This document shows positions 4,860 to 12,035 of a stretch of DNA of 12,036 nucleotides, in pieces. The position numbers and the translations under genes were made by a program. How positions within the stretch are numbered: position 1 is the first letter of the stretch; every line of letters begins with the position of its first letter. This DNA comes from Methanobacteriota archaeon. Its GTDB lineage: Archaea > Halobacteriota > Methanosarcinia > Methanosarcinales > Methanoperedenaceae. Below the pieces are notes generated by a model that made no database searches, was not told the DNA's origin, and saw only the letters and a list, made by a program, of their open reading frames with translations. The DNA lies in contig JAHIHJ010000351.1 in NCBI GenBank assembly GCA_018899795.1, positions 1 to 12,036 of the forward strand, in the 5' to 3' direction.

Positions 4860-5956
4860 AATATCATTTCCATTGCTGCTATTACCTTTCTGTTCTGCTT
4901 CTGTGTACCGACGCTTATCCTTATAAGTGATTCGCCTGCGCCCCTGAAGGATGTGCAGTCACGGACTATTATGCCCATTCTCAGCAGTTTTTCACACACC
5001 TCTGCTGCTGAACGGGGAGCCACATCTATCATAATGAAATTCGCTTCGGAAGGATACACTTTGCAAAGTGGCTCAAGTCCCTTAGTAAGCTGTGCGCGAC
5101 CATTTTTCACGGTCTCGATGCTTTTCCTGATATACTTCGCATCGCCAAGCGCTGCAATGCCGCCTGCGATCGACAGGACATCCACTGAGAATGGCGTCAT
5201 GACCTTCATGTATTCCCTTGAGAGCCAGTCCGGAACTATGGCGAAGCCAAGTCGCATCCCTGCAAGACCGAAGGCTTTTGAGAATGTTCGTCCTACAACC
5301 AGGTTCTCATGTTCTTTAACCAGACCCGAAAGACTTGAAAGACCATCCTCTGCAAATTCCACATAAGCCTCATCGATGAACACGATAGCGTCTGTTCTAT
5401 CAAGTATCTTCCTGACCTCTTCTTCCCTGATGAGGTTGCCTGAAGGGTTGTTTGGTGAACACAGGAATATCATCTTCGTATTGCTGTTTACTTTTGCGAG
5501 AATATCCTTATAGCTGATCTCAAAATCCCTGTCCCTTTTTACGAACACAGGTTTCCCGCCATTGGCAAGTGTTGCTATCTCGTAATAGGAGAACGTTGGT
5601 ATCGGGATCACTGTTTCCGCACCCTGCGACATGAAAAGCCTCATCATCGTATCAAGGATGCCGTCCATGCCGTTCCCGGATACTACTATGTTGTTCACAG
5701 GATAACCTGTGTATTCAGAGAGCCCGCTTCTTAATTCAAGAGCATCCGAAGGCGGATATAAATGGACTTTCCTGGCTTTTTCCCTGATGGCTTCGACCGC
5801 AAGCAGCGAAGCTCCAAGCGGATTCTCGTTCGAGCCCAGTTTTATTATCTTTTCCGGATCAAGAGCATACTTCCGAGCTATCTCTTCAATGGACTTCCCC
5901 GGGACGTACTCTTTTATATCTCTTACTGAGTCCCTGACCAGTTTTTCAGATCTCAT
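4856..5956 (-). CDS. hisC: Histidinol-phosphate aminotransferase
   Basis: This is a 366-residue fold-type I PLP enzyme that transfers the amino group of glutamate to imidazole-acetol phosphate in histidine synthesis. Signatures include G-S-N-E-N-P-L-G near the N-terminus, L-C-S-P-N-N-P-S-G-N (about 165-174), F-I-D-E-A-Y-V-E-F (about 193-201, PLP-ring Asp) and R-T-F-S-K-A-F-G-L-A-G-M-R-L-G-F, in which the Lys (about 227) forms the Schiff base with PLP. Length matches the family. The ATG at 5956 is chosen, overlapping the argD stop by 11 bases; a TTG at 5980 would add eight residues. Downstream it overlaps ak6 by four bases. A shared substrate class with ArgD fits their pairing. Aromatic-acid specificity cannot be excluded by eye. 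Confidence 0.92.
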   Translation of the reverse strand: MRSEKLVRDSVRDIKEYVPGKSIEEIARKYALDPEKIIKLGSNENPLGASLLAVEAIREKARKVHLYPPSDALELRSGLSEYTGYPVNNIVVSGNGMDGILDTMMRLFMSQGAETVIPIPTFSYYEIATLANGGKPVFVKRDRDFEISYKDILAKVNSNTKMIFLCSPNNPSGNLIREEEVRKILDRTDAIVFIDEAYVEFAEDGLSSLSGLVKEHENLVVGRTFSKAFGLAGMRLGFAIVPDWLSREYMKVMTPFSVDVLSIAGGIAALGDAKYIRKSIETVKNGRAQLTKGLEPLCKVYPSEANFIMIDVAPRSAAEVCEKLLRMGIIVRDCTSFRGAGESLIRISVGTQKQNRKVIAAMEMIL

Positions 5957-7103
5957 CAAGCGCCCCGACTGCCTTATCAAGTTGTTCCCTGGTTATTGTG
6001 AGGGGCGGAACGAAACGCAGAACAGAATCCGAAGTGCAGTTAAGGAGCACGCCGCGTTCCCTTGCCCTGCCGACCAGATCTTCGCATTTTATGGAGAGTT
6101 CCATTCCCACCATAAGTCCCTTGCCGCGTATCTCTTTTACATAATCTTTGTTCAGCCCTTTTAGCTTTTTCATGAGATATGCGCCAAGTTCGTTCGACTT
6201 TGCAACGAGTTTTTCTTTCCTGATCACTTCTATATTTGCCAGAGCTGCAGCGCATGAAAGTGCATTTCCGCCAAAGGTGGAGGCATGGTCTCCGCGCCCG
6301 AAATTAGATGCAACATCTTCCCGCGCAAGCATTGCGCCCATGGGGAAGCCTCCGCCCATTGCTTTTGCCAACGTCATAATGTCGGGTTTGATGCCCGAGT
6401 GCTCCCTGGCGAACCATTTTCCTGTCCTGCCAAAGCCTGTCTGCACCTCGTCAAGTATCATTAACGTGCCGGTCTCATCGCATATTTCCCGGACTTCGCT
6501 GAGATACTCATCAGTTGGTATTATCACACCAGCCTCTCCCTGTACAGCTTCAAGTATGACGCCCGCCGTATCTTCGGTTATGGCTCCCCTGATGGCGTCC
6601 GCATCATTGTAAGGGACGAAAACCGCCGGAGCCAGCGGCTCAAATGGTTTGCGGTATTTTTCCTTGTGCGTCACCGAGAGCGCCCCGCGAGTCCTCCCGT
6701 GGAATGCATGTTCTGCTGCGATAAATTCCTTTTTACCTGTGGCTTTCCGCGCAAGTTTCAGTGCGCCTTCCACAGCTTCGGCGCCAGAATTGCAGAAAAA
6801 AACCCGGCCCATCCCGGTAAGGTTTACAAGCTCCTCTGCAAGTAGCGCCTGCTGCTCGGTATAATAGAGGTTCGATACATGTATCAATTCCTCTGCCTGC
6901 CTTTTAATCGCTTCCACGACTGCAGGATGGCAGTGTCCCACGTTATTTACTGCTATCCCTGCCACACAGTCGATATACTCTTTCCCGTTCACATCCGTTA
7001 CCACAGCGCCGCAAGCTTTTTTTATTGCTATGGGCTGGCGGGTGTAAGTATTAAATATATATTTGTCGAATTTTCCGACTATCTCATCGTAATTAAGTGC
7101 CAT
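5946..7103 (-). CDS. argD: Acetylornithine aminotransferase
   Basis: This is a 385-residue class III PLP aminotransferase converting N-acetylglutamate semialdehyde to N-acetylornithine in arginine synthesis. It shows G-I-A-V-N-N-V-G-H-C-H-P (49-60), F-C-N-S-G-A-E-A-V-E-G-A (103-114), L-D-E-V-Q-T-G-F-G-R-T-G (217-228), L-A-K-A-M-G-G-G-F-P-M-G-A with PLP Lys247, T-F-G-G-N (276-280) and a closing L-R-F-V-P-P-L. The length is that of ArgD rather than the longer GABA or glutamate-semialdehyde enzymes; relatives acting on LysW-bound or ornithine substrates remain possible. The ATG at 7103 follows the stop of the KaiC-like gene by 14 bases, with GGGATC upstream as a weak ribosome site. It overlaps hisC by 11 bases. 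Confidence 0.92.
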   Translation of the reverse strand: MALNYDEIVGKFDKYIFNTYTRQPIAIKKACGAVVTDVNGKEYIDCVAGIAVNNVGHCHPAVVEAIKRQAEELIHVSNLYYTEQQALLAEELVNLTGMGRVFFCNSGAEAVEGALKLARKATGKKEFIAAEHAFHGRTRGALSVTHKEKYRKPFEPLAPAVFVPYNDADAIRGAITEDTAGVILEAVQGEAGVIIPTDEYLSEVREICDETGTLMILDEVQTGFGRTGKWFAREHSGIKPDIMTLAKAMGGGFPMGAMLAREDVASNFGRGDHASTFGGNALSCAAALANIEVIRKEKLVAKSNELGAYLMKKLKGLNKDYVKEIRGKGLMVGMELSIKCEDLVGRARERGVLLNCTSDSVLRFVPPLTITREQLDKAVGALDEI

Positions 7104-7117
7104 ATCGATCCCAGGTC

Positions 7118-7885
7118 TTATTTTGCGTCCCTGGTCTCAAAAAGGCTTATCTCGTCGATCATCACGATTTCGGTTGGATGGACGATTATGCCTTTTTCCT
7201 TTATCTCGTAGGGATGCAAAGTGTCATCATGCTTGACGCCTCGCATCTTTAATATTTCTATTGCCCTCACCCGGCTTCCCCCAACCCTGAACACATGCAG
7301 CCTGACAACGCCTGAAGAAAGATATTCCTCCACGCTGAAGGACTGCCTCCCGTATATCTCGCTTGTCATGAGCGTTGTGCAGTCAAGATATTCAAGGTTC
7401 TTTACGAACTCTGACACAATGTTTCTTGCTTCAACCGGTTCGGCAGACAATTTGAGCGATGTTATGGAATCGATGAATATCCTTTTTGCCTTTATCGCAG
7501 TTACTTCGGTCTGTATCTGCATTAATATCTCGCCGACATTCTTGTTCGCTGTGATCACGTTTATCGGTCTGTCTTCCAGGGGTTTAAAGATTTTTGTGTA
7601 TTTGAAGGGATTGGCGTAAATTATTTTCATTTTTTTCTGCGCCACAAGCTTCTCAATGTCCCAGCCGAACCTCCATGAGTCACGTATCATCCTTGCCGGA
7701 GTCTCGTCCATGACCACAAGCACACCGGGCTCGTTATAGTCCATGGCTCCTCCAACAAGATATTGTATGCCAAAAGTGGTCTTGCCAGCGCCGGGACCTC
7801 CGGTTACCAGAATAACGTCGTTCTCTACGTATCCTCCTTCTATCAGTTCATCAAGTCCTGGTATTGCAGTTTTAACTTTACCCAT
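7118..7885 (-). CDS. KaiC-like RecA-superfamily ATPase (single domain)
   Basis: This 255-residue protein has one KaiC domain: G-G-P-G-A-G-K-T-T (Walker A, 29-37), V-V-M-D-E-T-P-A (57-64, with an acidic catalytic pair at D60-E61), R-I-F-I-D-S-I-T-S-L (Walker B, 135-144) and I-L-K-M-R-G (211-216, the KaiC intersubunit R-x-x-x-I-x-K-M-R-G signature). Such single-domain archaeal proteins probably form hexamers and are linked to signalling or motility, but most have no assigned role. There is no second KaiC domain and no KaiA/KaiB nearby. The start ATG lacks a ribosome site and is about 35 bases from a strong TATA box, so it is probably near-leaderless. It heads the operon with argD, hisC and ak6; what an ATPase of this type does there is unknown. 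Confidence 0.88.
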   Translation of the reverse strand: MGKVKTAIPGLDELIEGGYVENDVILVTGGPGAGKTTFGIQYLVGGAMDYNEPGVLVVMDETPARMIRDSWRFGWDIEKLVAQKKMKIIYANPFKYTKIFKPLEDRPINVITANKNVGEILMQIQTEVTAIKAKRIFIDSITSLKLSAEPVEARNIVSEFVKNLEYLDCTTLMTSEIYGRQSFSVEEYLSSGVVRLHVFRVGGSRVRAIEILKMRGVKHDDTLHPYEIKEKGIIVHPTEIVMIDEISLFETRDAK

Positions 7886-7914
7886 CGTATCTATCAGAAT
7901 GTTATGTATCTGTT

Positions 7915-7927
7915 AATATATAAAATT
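7915..7927 (-). promoter_or_regulatory. TATA box of the KaiC-like/argD/hisC/ak6 operon
   Basis: The minus strand reads AATTTTATATATT, the best archaeal TATA match in the window, about 35 bases before the ATG at 7885. The expected transcription start is near 7895, giving a leader of about ten bases. No further promoter-like sequence was found between the four genes. Confidence 0.6.
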
Positions 7928-7941
7928 GACTGAAAAAAACA

Positions 7942-8145
7942 TTATGGATGTGCAAGGAACCTGTTCTTCTTGTATTCTTCACGGACGAGTTCCTCTGCAG
8001 GGATATCCTCGTCCCTGGATTTTTCTTCTTTCCATGCCTCAAGAGAGCGGAAAATGAAGAACATGCCATCTTTTTCTTTTGATGATAGAAGTGCCGGGTC
8101 GTCAGCTCTGTCAAAGAATTCCCGGTATCCTTTTAGAACTGTCAT
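7942..8145 (-). CDS. Small unknown acidic protein (67 aa)
   Basis: I do not recognise this 67-residue protein. It begins MTVLKGYREFFDRADDPALL, has a hydrophobic patch M-F-F-I-F-R-S-L-E-A-W around residues 28-38, and ends in a charged helix (E-E-L-V-R-E-E-Y-K-K-N-R). There is no transmembrane segment and no cysteine. Codon choice is balanced and resembles its neighbours, which argues for a real gene. No ribosome site is evident before the ATG at 8145. It lies 22 bases after a 26-codon mini-ORF and may share a transcript with it and the radical-SAM gene. The charged C-terminal helix is faintly antitoxin-like, but no toxin is adjacent. Confidence 0.55.
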   Translation of the reverse strand: MTVLKGYREFFDRADDPALLSSKEKDGMFFIFRSLEAWKEEKSRDEDIPAEELVREEYKKNRFLAHP

Positions 8146-8167
8146 AGTAATTTGATTGTTCTGGGTA

Positions 8168-8248
8168 TTAATGAAGATTGCGCCTATATACTTTAGACCG
8201 TACTTTTCTTACCTTATCCACTATTTCTTCACTTAATTTTTTAGGCAT
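8168..8248 (-). CDS. Mini-ORF of 26 codons after the radical-SAM gene
   Basis: ATG (8248-8246) lies one base after the TGA of the radical-SAM gene, with GGAG six bases upstream inside that gene's last codons. The peptide begins MPKKLSEEIVDKVRKVRSKV and ends Y-R-R-N-L-H. It is strongly basic and probably one amphipathic helix. The ribosome site and position support translation. It could be a genuine microprotein, perhaps nucleic-acid binding given its charge, or the start of a broken gene. No family recognised. Confidence 0.4.
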   Translation of the reverse strand: MPKKLSEEIVDKVRKVRSKVYRRNLH

Positions 8249-8249
8249 C

Positions 8250-9050
8250 TCAAACTCCAAGCCTGTTGATCTCACACTTCAATCCTTTCTTCTCACAAAT
8301 GCTTATAACCTTCTCGAAAACCTCCCCGTAGTACTCCCCGCATCCCTGAAAGATCCTCTCGTACTCATTGACCAGTTCAGGCTTGAAATCCTGAATAAAT
8401 CCACTGACACTTTCCCATACACCTTCCTTCAACCTGAGCCTCTCCACAAGCACATAATCGGGCTTCACCTCAGCGATAGCATCCAGCAGCGCATCGACAT
8501 CGGTAATATGAGGTATTATTGGACCCAGGAAGACCCATGTTTTGATCCCGTTTGTGCGAAGCTCGGCAAGCGCGCGCAGCCTCTCATCAACACTTGAGGC
8601 GCCGGGTTCCATTTTCTCCCTCACCCTGTCATCAAGCGCGGTGAGCGTTATGCCAACTTCGATATTTGAGAAACCTTTCAGCAGGTCAATATCGCGCAGC
8701 ACAAGAGAGGATTTCGTCTGGATGCAAACCGGGAGATCATGCATGAGCAGCAGCTCAAGACAGCGCCGGGTCAGCTCATATTTTTTCTCCGCAGGCTGGT
8801 ACGGGTCTGTAACAGTTCCGAGCCCAACAACGCCTTTTTTCTTTGCCCTCAGTTCTTTTGACAATATGCGCGGAAGATTTATTTTTACCTCCACAAGCTC
8901 ACCCCATTTTCCTTTATCCCAGTGGATGACTGATGGCGCATAACAGTAAACGCAGGCGTGAGCGCAACCCCTGTACGGATTCAGGGCATGATCCAGCCCC
9001 GGAAGCTGCGAAGGGGACAGGGCGGTTTTAACTTTTATTTCTTTAATCAT
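8250..9050 (-). CDS. Radical-SAM protein, SplB-like (COG1533 type)
   Basis: This 266-residue protein has N-P-Y-R-G-C-A-H-A-C-V-Y-C-Y-A (residues 24-38). Its C29-x3-C33-x2-C36 motif would hold the 4Fe-4S cluster that cleaves S-adenosylmethionine. The preceding L-N-P-Y-x-G-C and following C-Y-A belong to the group named after spore photoproduct lyase (SplB), which in archaea is of unknown substrate. Next come G-T-V-T-D-P-Y-Q-P-A-E, V-C-I-Q-T-K-S and a TIM-barrel-like G-P-I-I-P-H-I-T-D. Length is normal for the short archaeal members. The ATG at 9050 is preferred to one 27 codons upstream because the extra residues are unlike the family. No ribosome site; a TATA-like ATTATAG lies about 42 bases upstream. 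It is divergent from the flavoprotein gene at 9174. Confidence 0.85.
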   Translation of the reverse strand: MIKEIKVKTALSPSQLPGLDHALNPYRGCAHACVYCYAPSVIHWDKGKWGELVEVKINLPRILSKELRAKKKGVVGLGTVTDPYQPAEKKYELTRRCLELLLMHDLPVCIQTKSSLVLRDIDLLKGFSNIEVGITLTALDDRVREKMEPGASSVDERLRALAELRTNGIKTWVFLGPIIPHITDVDALLDAIAEVKPDYVLVERLRLKEGVWESVSGFIQDFKPELVNEYERIFQGCGEYYGEVFEKVISICEKKGLKCEINRLGV

Positions 9051-9173
9051 ATTATGCAAAGATAAGTTCAAAACATTCAGTTCTGAACTATAATAGTGAA
9101 AGTTAATAAAAGCATTCAGTAGAAAAAGCATATATGTGAACAGTTACTATCCATAATTGAAGGGAGTAATTGA
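9051..9173. promoter_or_regulatory. Divergent promoter region with short palindromes
   Basis: It separates the radical-SAM gene (minus) from the flavoprotein gene (plus). For the plus gene, GCATATATG at 9129-9137 is a TATA candidate about 40 bases before the ATG, and AGGGAG at 9161-9166 is the ribosome site. For the minus gene, ATTATAG (9095-9089) is a weaker TATA candidate. TTCAG-TT-CTGAA, ending about five bases before that box, is a short palindrome that could be an operator. Regulation is inferred only. Confidence 0.4.
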
Positions 9174-10598
9174 ATGAAAGAATATGATCTGATAGTGATA
9201 GGCACCGGCTCAGGAATGAACTATGTTTCCTCAATTAAAGAGAGATTTCCTGACTTTAAGATCGCAGTGATTGATAAAGATGATCCGGGCGGGATATGCC
9301 TCACAAGAGGATGCATTCCTTCCAAACTTCTTCTATATCCGGCAGAGCTTTTGCGAACAATTGAGACAGCTGGGAAGTTCGGCATCGATGTTCAAATAAG
9401 GAACATTGATTTCAAAAGTATAATGAAAAGAATGGATACAAAGATCTCCCAGGATATCAGCATGATACGAAAAGGGCTCTCAAACAATCCTGATTTTGAC
9501 TATTATAATGATGTCGCGGAATTTGTTTCCCCATATACAATGAAGGTCGGTAATGAGACGATCAAAGGAAAAATATTTTTCCTCTGCACAGGTTCAAAGC
9601 CGCTTATACCTGATATTAAAGGGCTGAAAGAGACGGGTTATCTGACAAGTGATACAATATTGAAAATGACAGAGCTTCCGGAAAGCATAGCCATAATAGG
9701 AGGCGGTTACATTGCTGCTGAGTACGGGCATTTCCTATCAGCCATGGGTTCCAGTGTGACCATCATTGGAAGAAATCCCATGTTCATTCCAGATGAAGAA
9801 CCTGAAGTTTCTGCGCTTGCAAAAAGAGTTATGTCAAAGAATATGAATATCCTGACCTCTCTGGAAGTACTTGAAGTGGCAAGGGACAGAGATGGAAAGA
9901 AAGTGATCAAGGCAAAAGAAAGAGACAGCGGCAAGGAAGTCGTCGTGACCGCAGAGGAAATACTTGTCGCAACCGGAAGAGCACCGAATACGGATATTCT
10001 GCATCCGGAGAGGGGAGGCATAAAGACCGATAGCCATGGATGGATCGAAGTTAATGACTATCTTGAGACTTCACAAAAGGATATCTGGGCGTTCGGAGAT
10101 GCAAACGGCAAATATCTTTTCAAGCATGTTGGGAACTACGAATCTACCGTGGTTTTTTATAATGCCGTCTTGAAGAAAAATGTCAAAGTGTCTTACCACG
10201 CAGTACCACACGCGGTTTTTTCTTACCCTGAAATAGCCAGTGTGGGATTGAAGGAAAAAGAAGCCATAGAAGAGTATGGAGAAGAAGAAGTGCTTATAGG
10301 TTTCAAAAAGTATGAAGACACTGCAAAAGGAAAGGCGATGGATGTAAAGGATTTCTTTGTGAAAGTGATCCTGGAAAAAAGCACAGACAGGATTATTGGC
10401 GCACATATTATTGGCACACATGCTTCAATACTCATTCAGGAAATAATAAATCTCATGTATGTTCCTGAGGAAAAGGCGGATCCAATAACTCAAGGAATGC
10501 ACATACATCCCTCATTAAGTGAGGTCGTAGAAAGGGCATTCTATTCTCTCATGCCGCCTGAGCATTACCATCATGTTCTGGGGCACATGGGTTTATGA
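9174..10598 (+). CDS. Lipoamide dehydrogenase/mercuric reductase-family flavoprotein
   Basis: This 474-residue FAD-dependent disulfide oxidoreductase has an N-terminal FAD site (I-G-T-G-S-G, 9-14), the redox pair C-L-T-R-G-C-I-P-S-K (C42, C47), an NAD(P) fold I-I-G-G-G-Y-I-A-A-E-Y-G (174-185), A-T-G-R-A-P-N (266-272), F-G-D-A-N (307-311) and the C-terminal H-I-H-P-S-L-S-E (443-450) supplying the His-Glu base. The second Rossmann strand ends I-I-G-R200 rather than in an acidic residue, which hints at NADPH. The C-terminal cysteines of true MerA are absent, and no 2-oxoacid dehydrogenase genes are near, so the substrate is open. The tail is His-rich (E-H-Y-H-H-V-L-G-H). The start has AGGGAG eight bases before the ATG. 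Confidence 0.9.
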   Translation: MKEYDLIVIGTGSGMNYVSSIKERFPDFKIAVIDKDDPGGICLTRGCIPSKLLLYPAELLRTIETAGKFGIDVQIRNIDFKSIMKRMDTKISQDISMIRKGLSNNPDFDYYNDVAEFVSPYTMKVGNETIKGKIFFLCTGSKPLIPDIKGLKETGYLTSDTILKMTELPESIAIIGGGYIAAEYGHFLSAMGSSVTIIGRNPMFIPDEEPEVSALAKRVMSKNMNILTSLEVLEVARDRDGKKVIKAKERDSGKEVVVTAEEILVATGRAPNTDILHPERGGIKTDSHGWIEVNDYLETSQKDIWAFGDANGKYLFKHVGNYESTVVFYNAVLKKNVKVSYHAVPHAVFSYPEIASVGLKEKEAIEEYGEEEVLIGFKKYEDTAKGKAMDVKDFFVKVILEKSTDRIIGAHIIGTHASILIQEIINLMYVPEEKADPITQGMHIHPSLSEVVERAFYSLMPPEHYHHVLGHMGL

Positions 10599-10633
10599 AT
10601 TAAAGCCTAAAATTTAAAAAATCTAAATTAAAG

Positions 10634-10664
10634 ACAGGATACGAGCCAATCCTACATATCCTGT
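10634..10664. repeat. Short inverted repeat downstream of the flavoprotein gene
   Basis: ACAGGATA (10634-10641) and TATCCTGT (10657-10664) are perfect reverse complements around a 15-base loop. It resembles the short 'acaggat/atcctgt' dispersed repeats found between genes in many archaeal and bacterial genomes. It lies 35 bases after the stop and might also help end transcription, but no strong T-run follows. Confidence 0.5.
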
Positions 10665-10731
10665 TTATCCAGTAAAGACTGCCAAAAATGTTGATTGAAT
10701 GGAAAAAATAAACGATCTTTACATCGTGGGG

Positions 10732-10787
10732 TCAAGGGGTAGAGAACGCTGCGCCCTTCGAGGGCGCAGATGAATCGTACCCCTTGA
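10732..10787. repeat. Two-tier left-end hairpin of the TnpB element
   Basis: The outer stem TCAAGGGGTA (10732-10741) pairs with TACCCCTTGA (10778-10787). The inner stem CTGCGCCCT (10749-10757) pairs with AGGGCGCAG (10761-10769) around a three-base loop TCG. The bulges between them are GAGAACG and ATGAATCG. This is the kind of subterminal structure that Y1 transposases recognise in IS200/IS605 ends. A further small stem ACGAT/ATCGT around CTTTAC lies just upstream (10711-10726) and presents the TTAC in its loop. A structured RNA is the alternative reading. Confidence 0.7.
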
Positions 10788-10848
10788 AATAATACTTTCA
10801 CACCACTAACATCAGGAATATCTATCATAAAAAGAATGGCGTGGATGA

Positions 10849-12030
10849 ATGAAAAAGTCCTGCAAGTTCCGAATCTATCCCGACAAGAATCAAGAGGTTA
10901 AATTGAACCGGACTCTTGGAACTTGTAGAAAACTCTATAATGAAAAACTTGCAGAACGAAAGAAGCAAGCAGAACTTAATCGACTCAAAAAAACATTTGA
11001 TGTATTTCCGTGGGGAAAACCTGATTGGATAAATAAATATGATCAGATGCTTGATTTGACAGATACAAAAACCTCTTATCAGAAAGAAGTATTCTCTCAG
11101 GTTCTTCAAGATGTAATTAAAAGAGTGGATCGAAGTTTCAAGAATTTCTTTATCGGCTTCGGCTATCCCCGGTTTCAGGGAAGGGACAGGTATAACAGTT
11201 TCACATATCCTCAAATGGGTTTTGAACTTGAAGATGGAAAACTTATTCTCTCGAAAATCGGAAACATCAAGATAATCCAGCATCGAGAGATTGAAGGCAC
11301 AATCAAGACCTGTACTGTCAAAAAGGATATCGACCAATGGTATGCTGCCTTTTCATGCGAAATTGAAAACCCTGTTCCCGTTGAGATCAAGACCAGAACA
11401 GGAATCGATGTTGGTTTAATCGATTTGATAACCCTGAGCAGCGGGGAACAGGTCAAACCGCCAAAGTTCCTGAGAGTATCCGAGGATAAATTAACACATG
11501 AACAGAAGCGGTTAAGCCGGAAAAAGAAAGGATCAGGGAAAAGGAATAAGCAACGAATAATAGTAGCGAAAGTTCATAGAAAAATTCGCAATCAAAGAAA
11601 AGATTTTGCTCATAAGATATCAAGAACGCTGGTCGATACCTATGACCTCATCAAGTTTGAAGATTTGCAGATAAGAAACATGGTTCAGAACCATTGTCTT
11701 GCTAAATCCATATCTGATGCTGGCTGGTATCAGTTGATGATTTTCACGGAATACAAAGCAGCATACGCTGGTAAATTCGTGGAGTTCGTTAATCCGGCAG
11801 GAACATCTCAAGAATGTATTTGCGGATATCCAGTACCAAAAGACCTTTCAGTAAGGGTACATCGGTGTCCTAATTGTGGTCTTGTGATGGGACGGGATCG
11901 GGTATCTGCAAATATAATAGAGATTAGACCATCAATATGTACCGTAGGAACTACGGGAATTAACGACCGTCAAGGACTTTCAATAGAGAGCCGATGCAGC
12001 GGTACGCCCAAGCCCTTTAGGGTTGGGTAG
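10849..12030 (+). CDS. tnpB: TnpB, RNA-guided nuclease of IS200/IS605 family
   Basis: This 393-residue protein begins MKKSCKFRIYPDKNQEVKLN and has G-Y-P-R-F-Q-G-R-D-R-Y-N-S-F-T-Y-P (105-121). The RuvC catalytic set is complete: G-I-D-V-G-L with D187, K-F-E-D-L with E271, and M-G-R-D with D350. A basic bridging helix (R-L-S-R-K-K-K-G-S-G-K, 221-231) lies between. The zinc region has C340-x2-C343 as usual, but the first knuckle is C323-I-C325-G, one residue shorter than the normal C-x-x-C-G. TnpB cuts DNA matching a guide carried by an omega RNA from the element's right end; a C-x-C knuckle may weaken zinc binding. The ATG at 10849 has only a weak upstream GTGGATG. No frameshift or stop is seen, so it may be active. 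Confidence 0.92.
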   Translation: MKKSCKFRIYPDKNQEVKLNRTLGTCRKLYNEKLAERKKQAELNRLKKTFDVFPWGKPDWINKYDQMLDLTDTKTSYQKEVFSQVLQDVIKRVDRSFKNFFIGFGYPRFQGRDRYNSFTYPQMGFELEDGKLILSKIGNIKIIQHREIEGTIKTCTVKKDIDQWYAAFSCEIENPVPVEIKTRTGIDVGLIDLITLSSGEQVKPPKFLRVSEDKLTHEQKRLSRKKKGSGKRNKQRIIVAKVHRKIRNQRKDFAHKISRTLVDTYDLIKFEDLQIRNMVQNHCLAKSISDAGWYQLMIFTEYKAAYAGKFVEFVNPAGTSQECICGYPVPKDLSVRVHRCPNCGLVMGRDRVSANIIEIRPSICTVGTTGINDRQGLSIESRCSGTPKPFRVG

Positions 12031-12035
12031 TTCAC
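12008..12035 (+). ncRNA. Right-end hairpin and expected omega-RNA 3' scaffold (partial)
   Basis: CCCAA, a bulged G and CCCT pair with AGGG and TTGGG (12008-12028) around a two-base loop, followed by TAG and TTCAC. The last codons of tnpB (P-K-P-F-R-V-G-stop) are encoded within it. In studied TnpB elements the omega RNA arises from this overlap of tnpB 3' end and right end, and its guide is the flanking host DNA. Here that flank begins at the last base of the window, so the guide cannot be read. The 5' limit of the RNA is unknown; only the terminal hairpin is marked. Confidence 0.55.

Larger units (their letters stand above)
10723..12035 (+). mobile_element. Solo-TnpB element (IS1341-type, IS200/IS605 family)
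   Basis: The proposed element runs from just after TTAC (10719-10722) to the TTCAC at 12031-12035. It has a two-tier hairpin near the left end (10732-10787), a tnpB gene and a right-end hairpin (12008-12028). There is no tnpA (Y1 transposase), so it would depend on one elsewhere. IS200/IS605 elements have subterminal hairpins instead of terminal inverted repeats and make no target duplications, which fits. The right end is fairly secure because the hairpin and TTCAC follow tnpB directly. The exact left edge is an estimate; TTCAC also occurs at 10798-10802. Size, about 1.3 kb, is normal for the group. Confidence 0.65.

Noticed and set aside
4599..5366. Long 255-codon plus-strand open frame opposite ak6 and hisC
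   Set aside because: It is antisense to two clear genes and rich in Ser, Pro and Arg from reading the opposite strand. Its neighbours at 5709-6164 and 6148-6612 are rejected for the same reason.
10749..10769. Hairpin as a bacterial-type terminator for the flavoprotein gene
   Set aside because: No T-run follows, it lies 150 bases after the stop, and it is nested inside a longer stem that fits the mobile element end.
10730..10790. Possible tRNA gene: GGGGTAGAG-like D-arm and a CTGCG...CGCAG anticodon-like arm
   Set aside because: The central arm is a 9-bp stem with a 3-base loop, not 5 bp with 7 bases. There is no TTCGA T-loop in the right place, and the outer stem is not a 7-bp acceptor with CCA context. 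A TnpB element left end explains it better.
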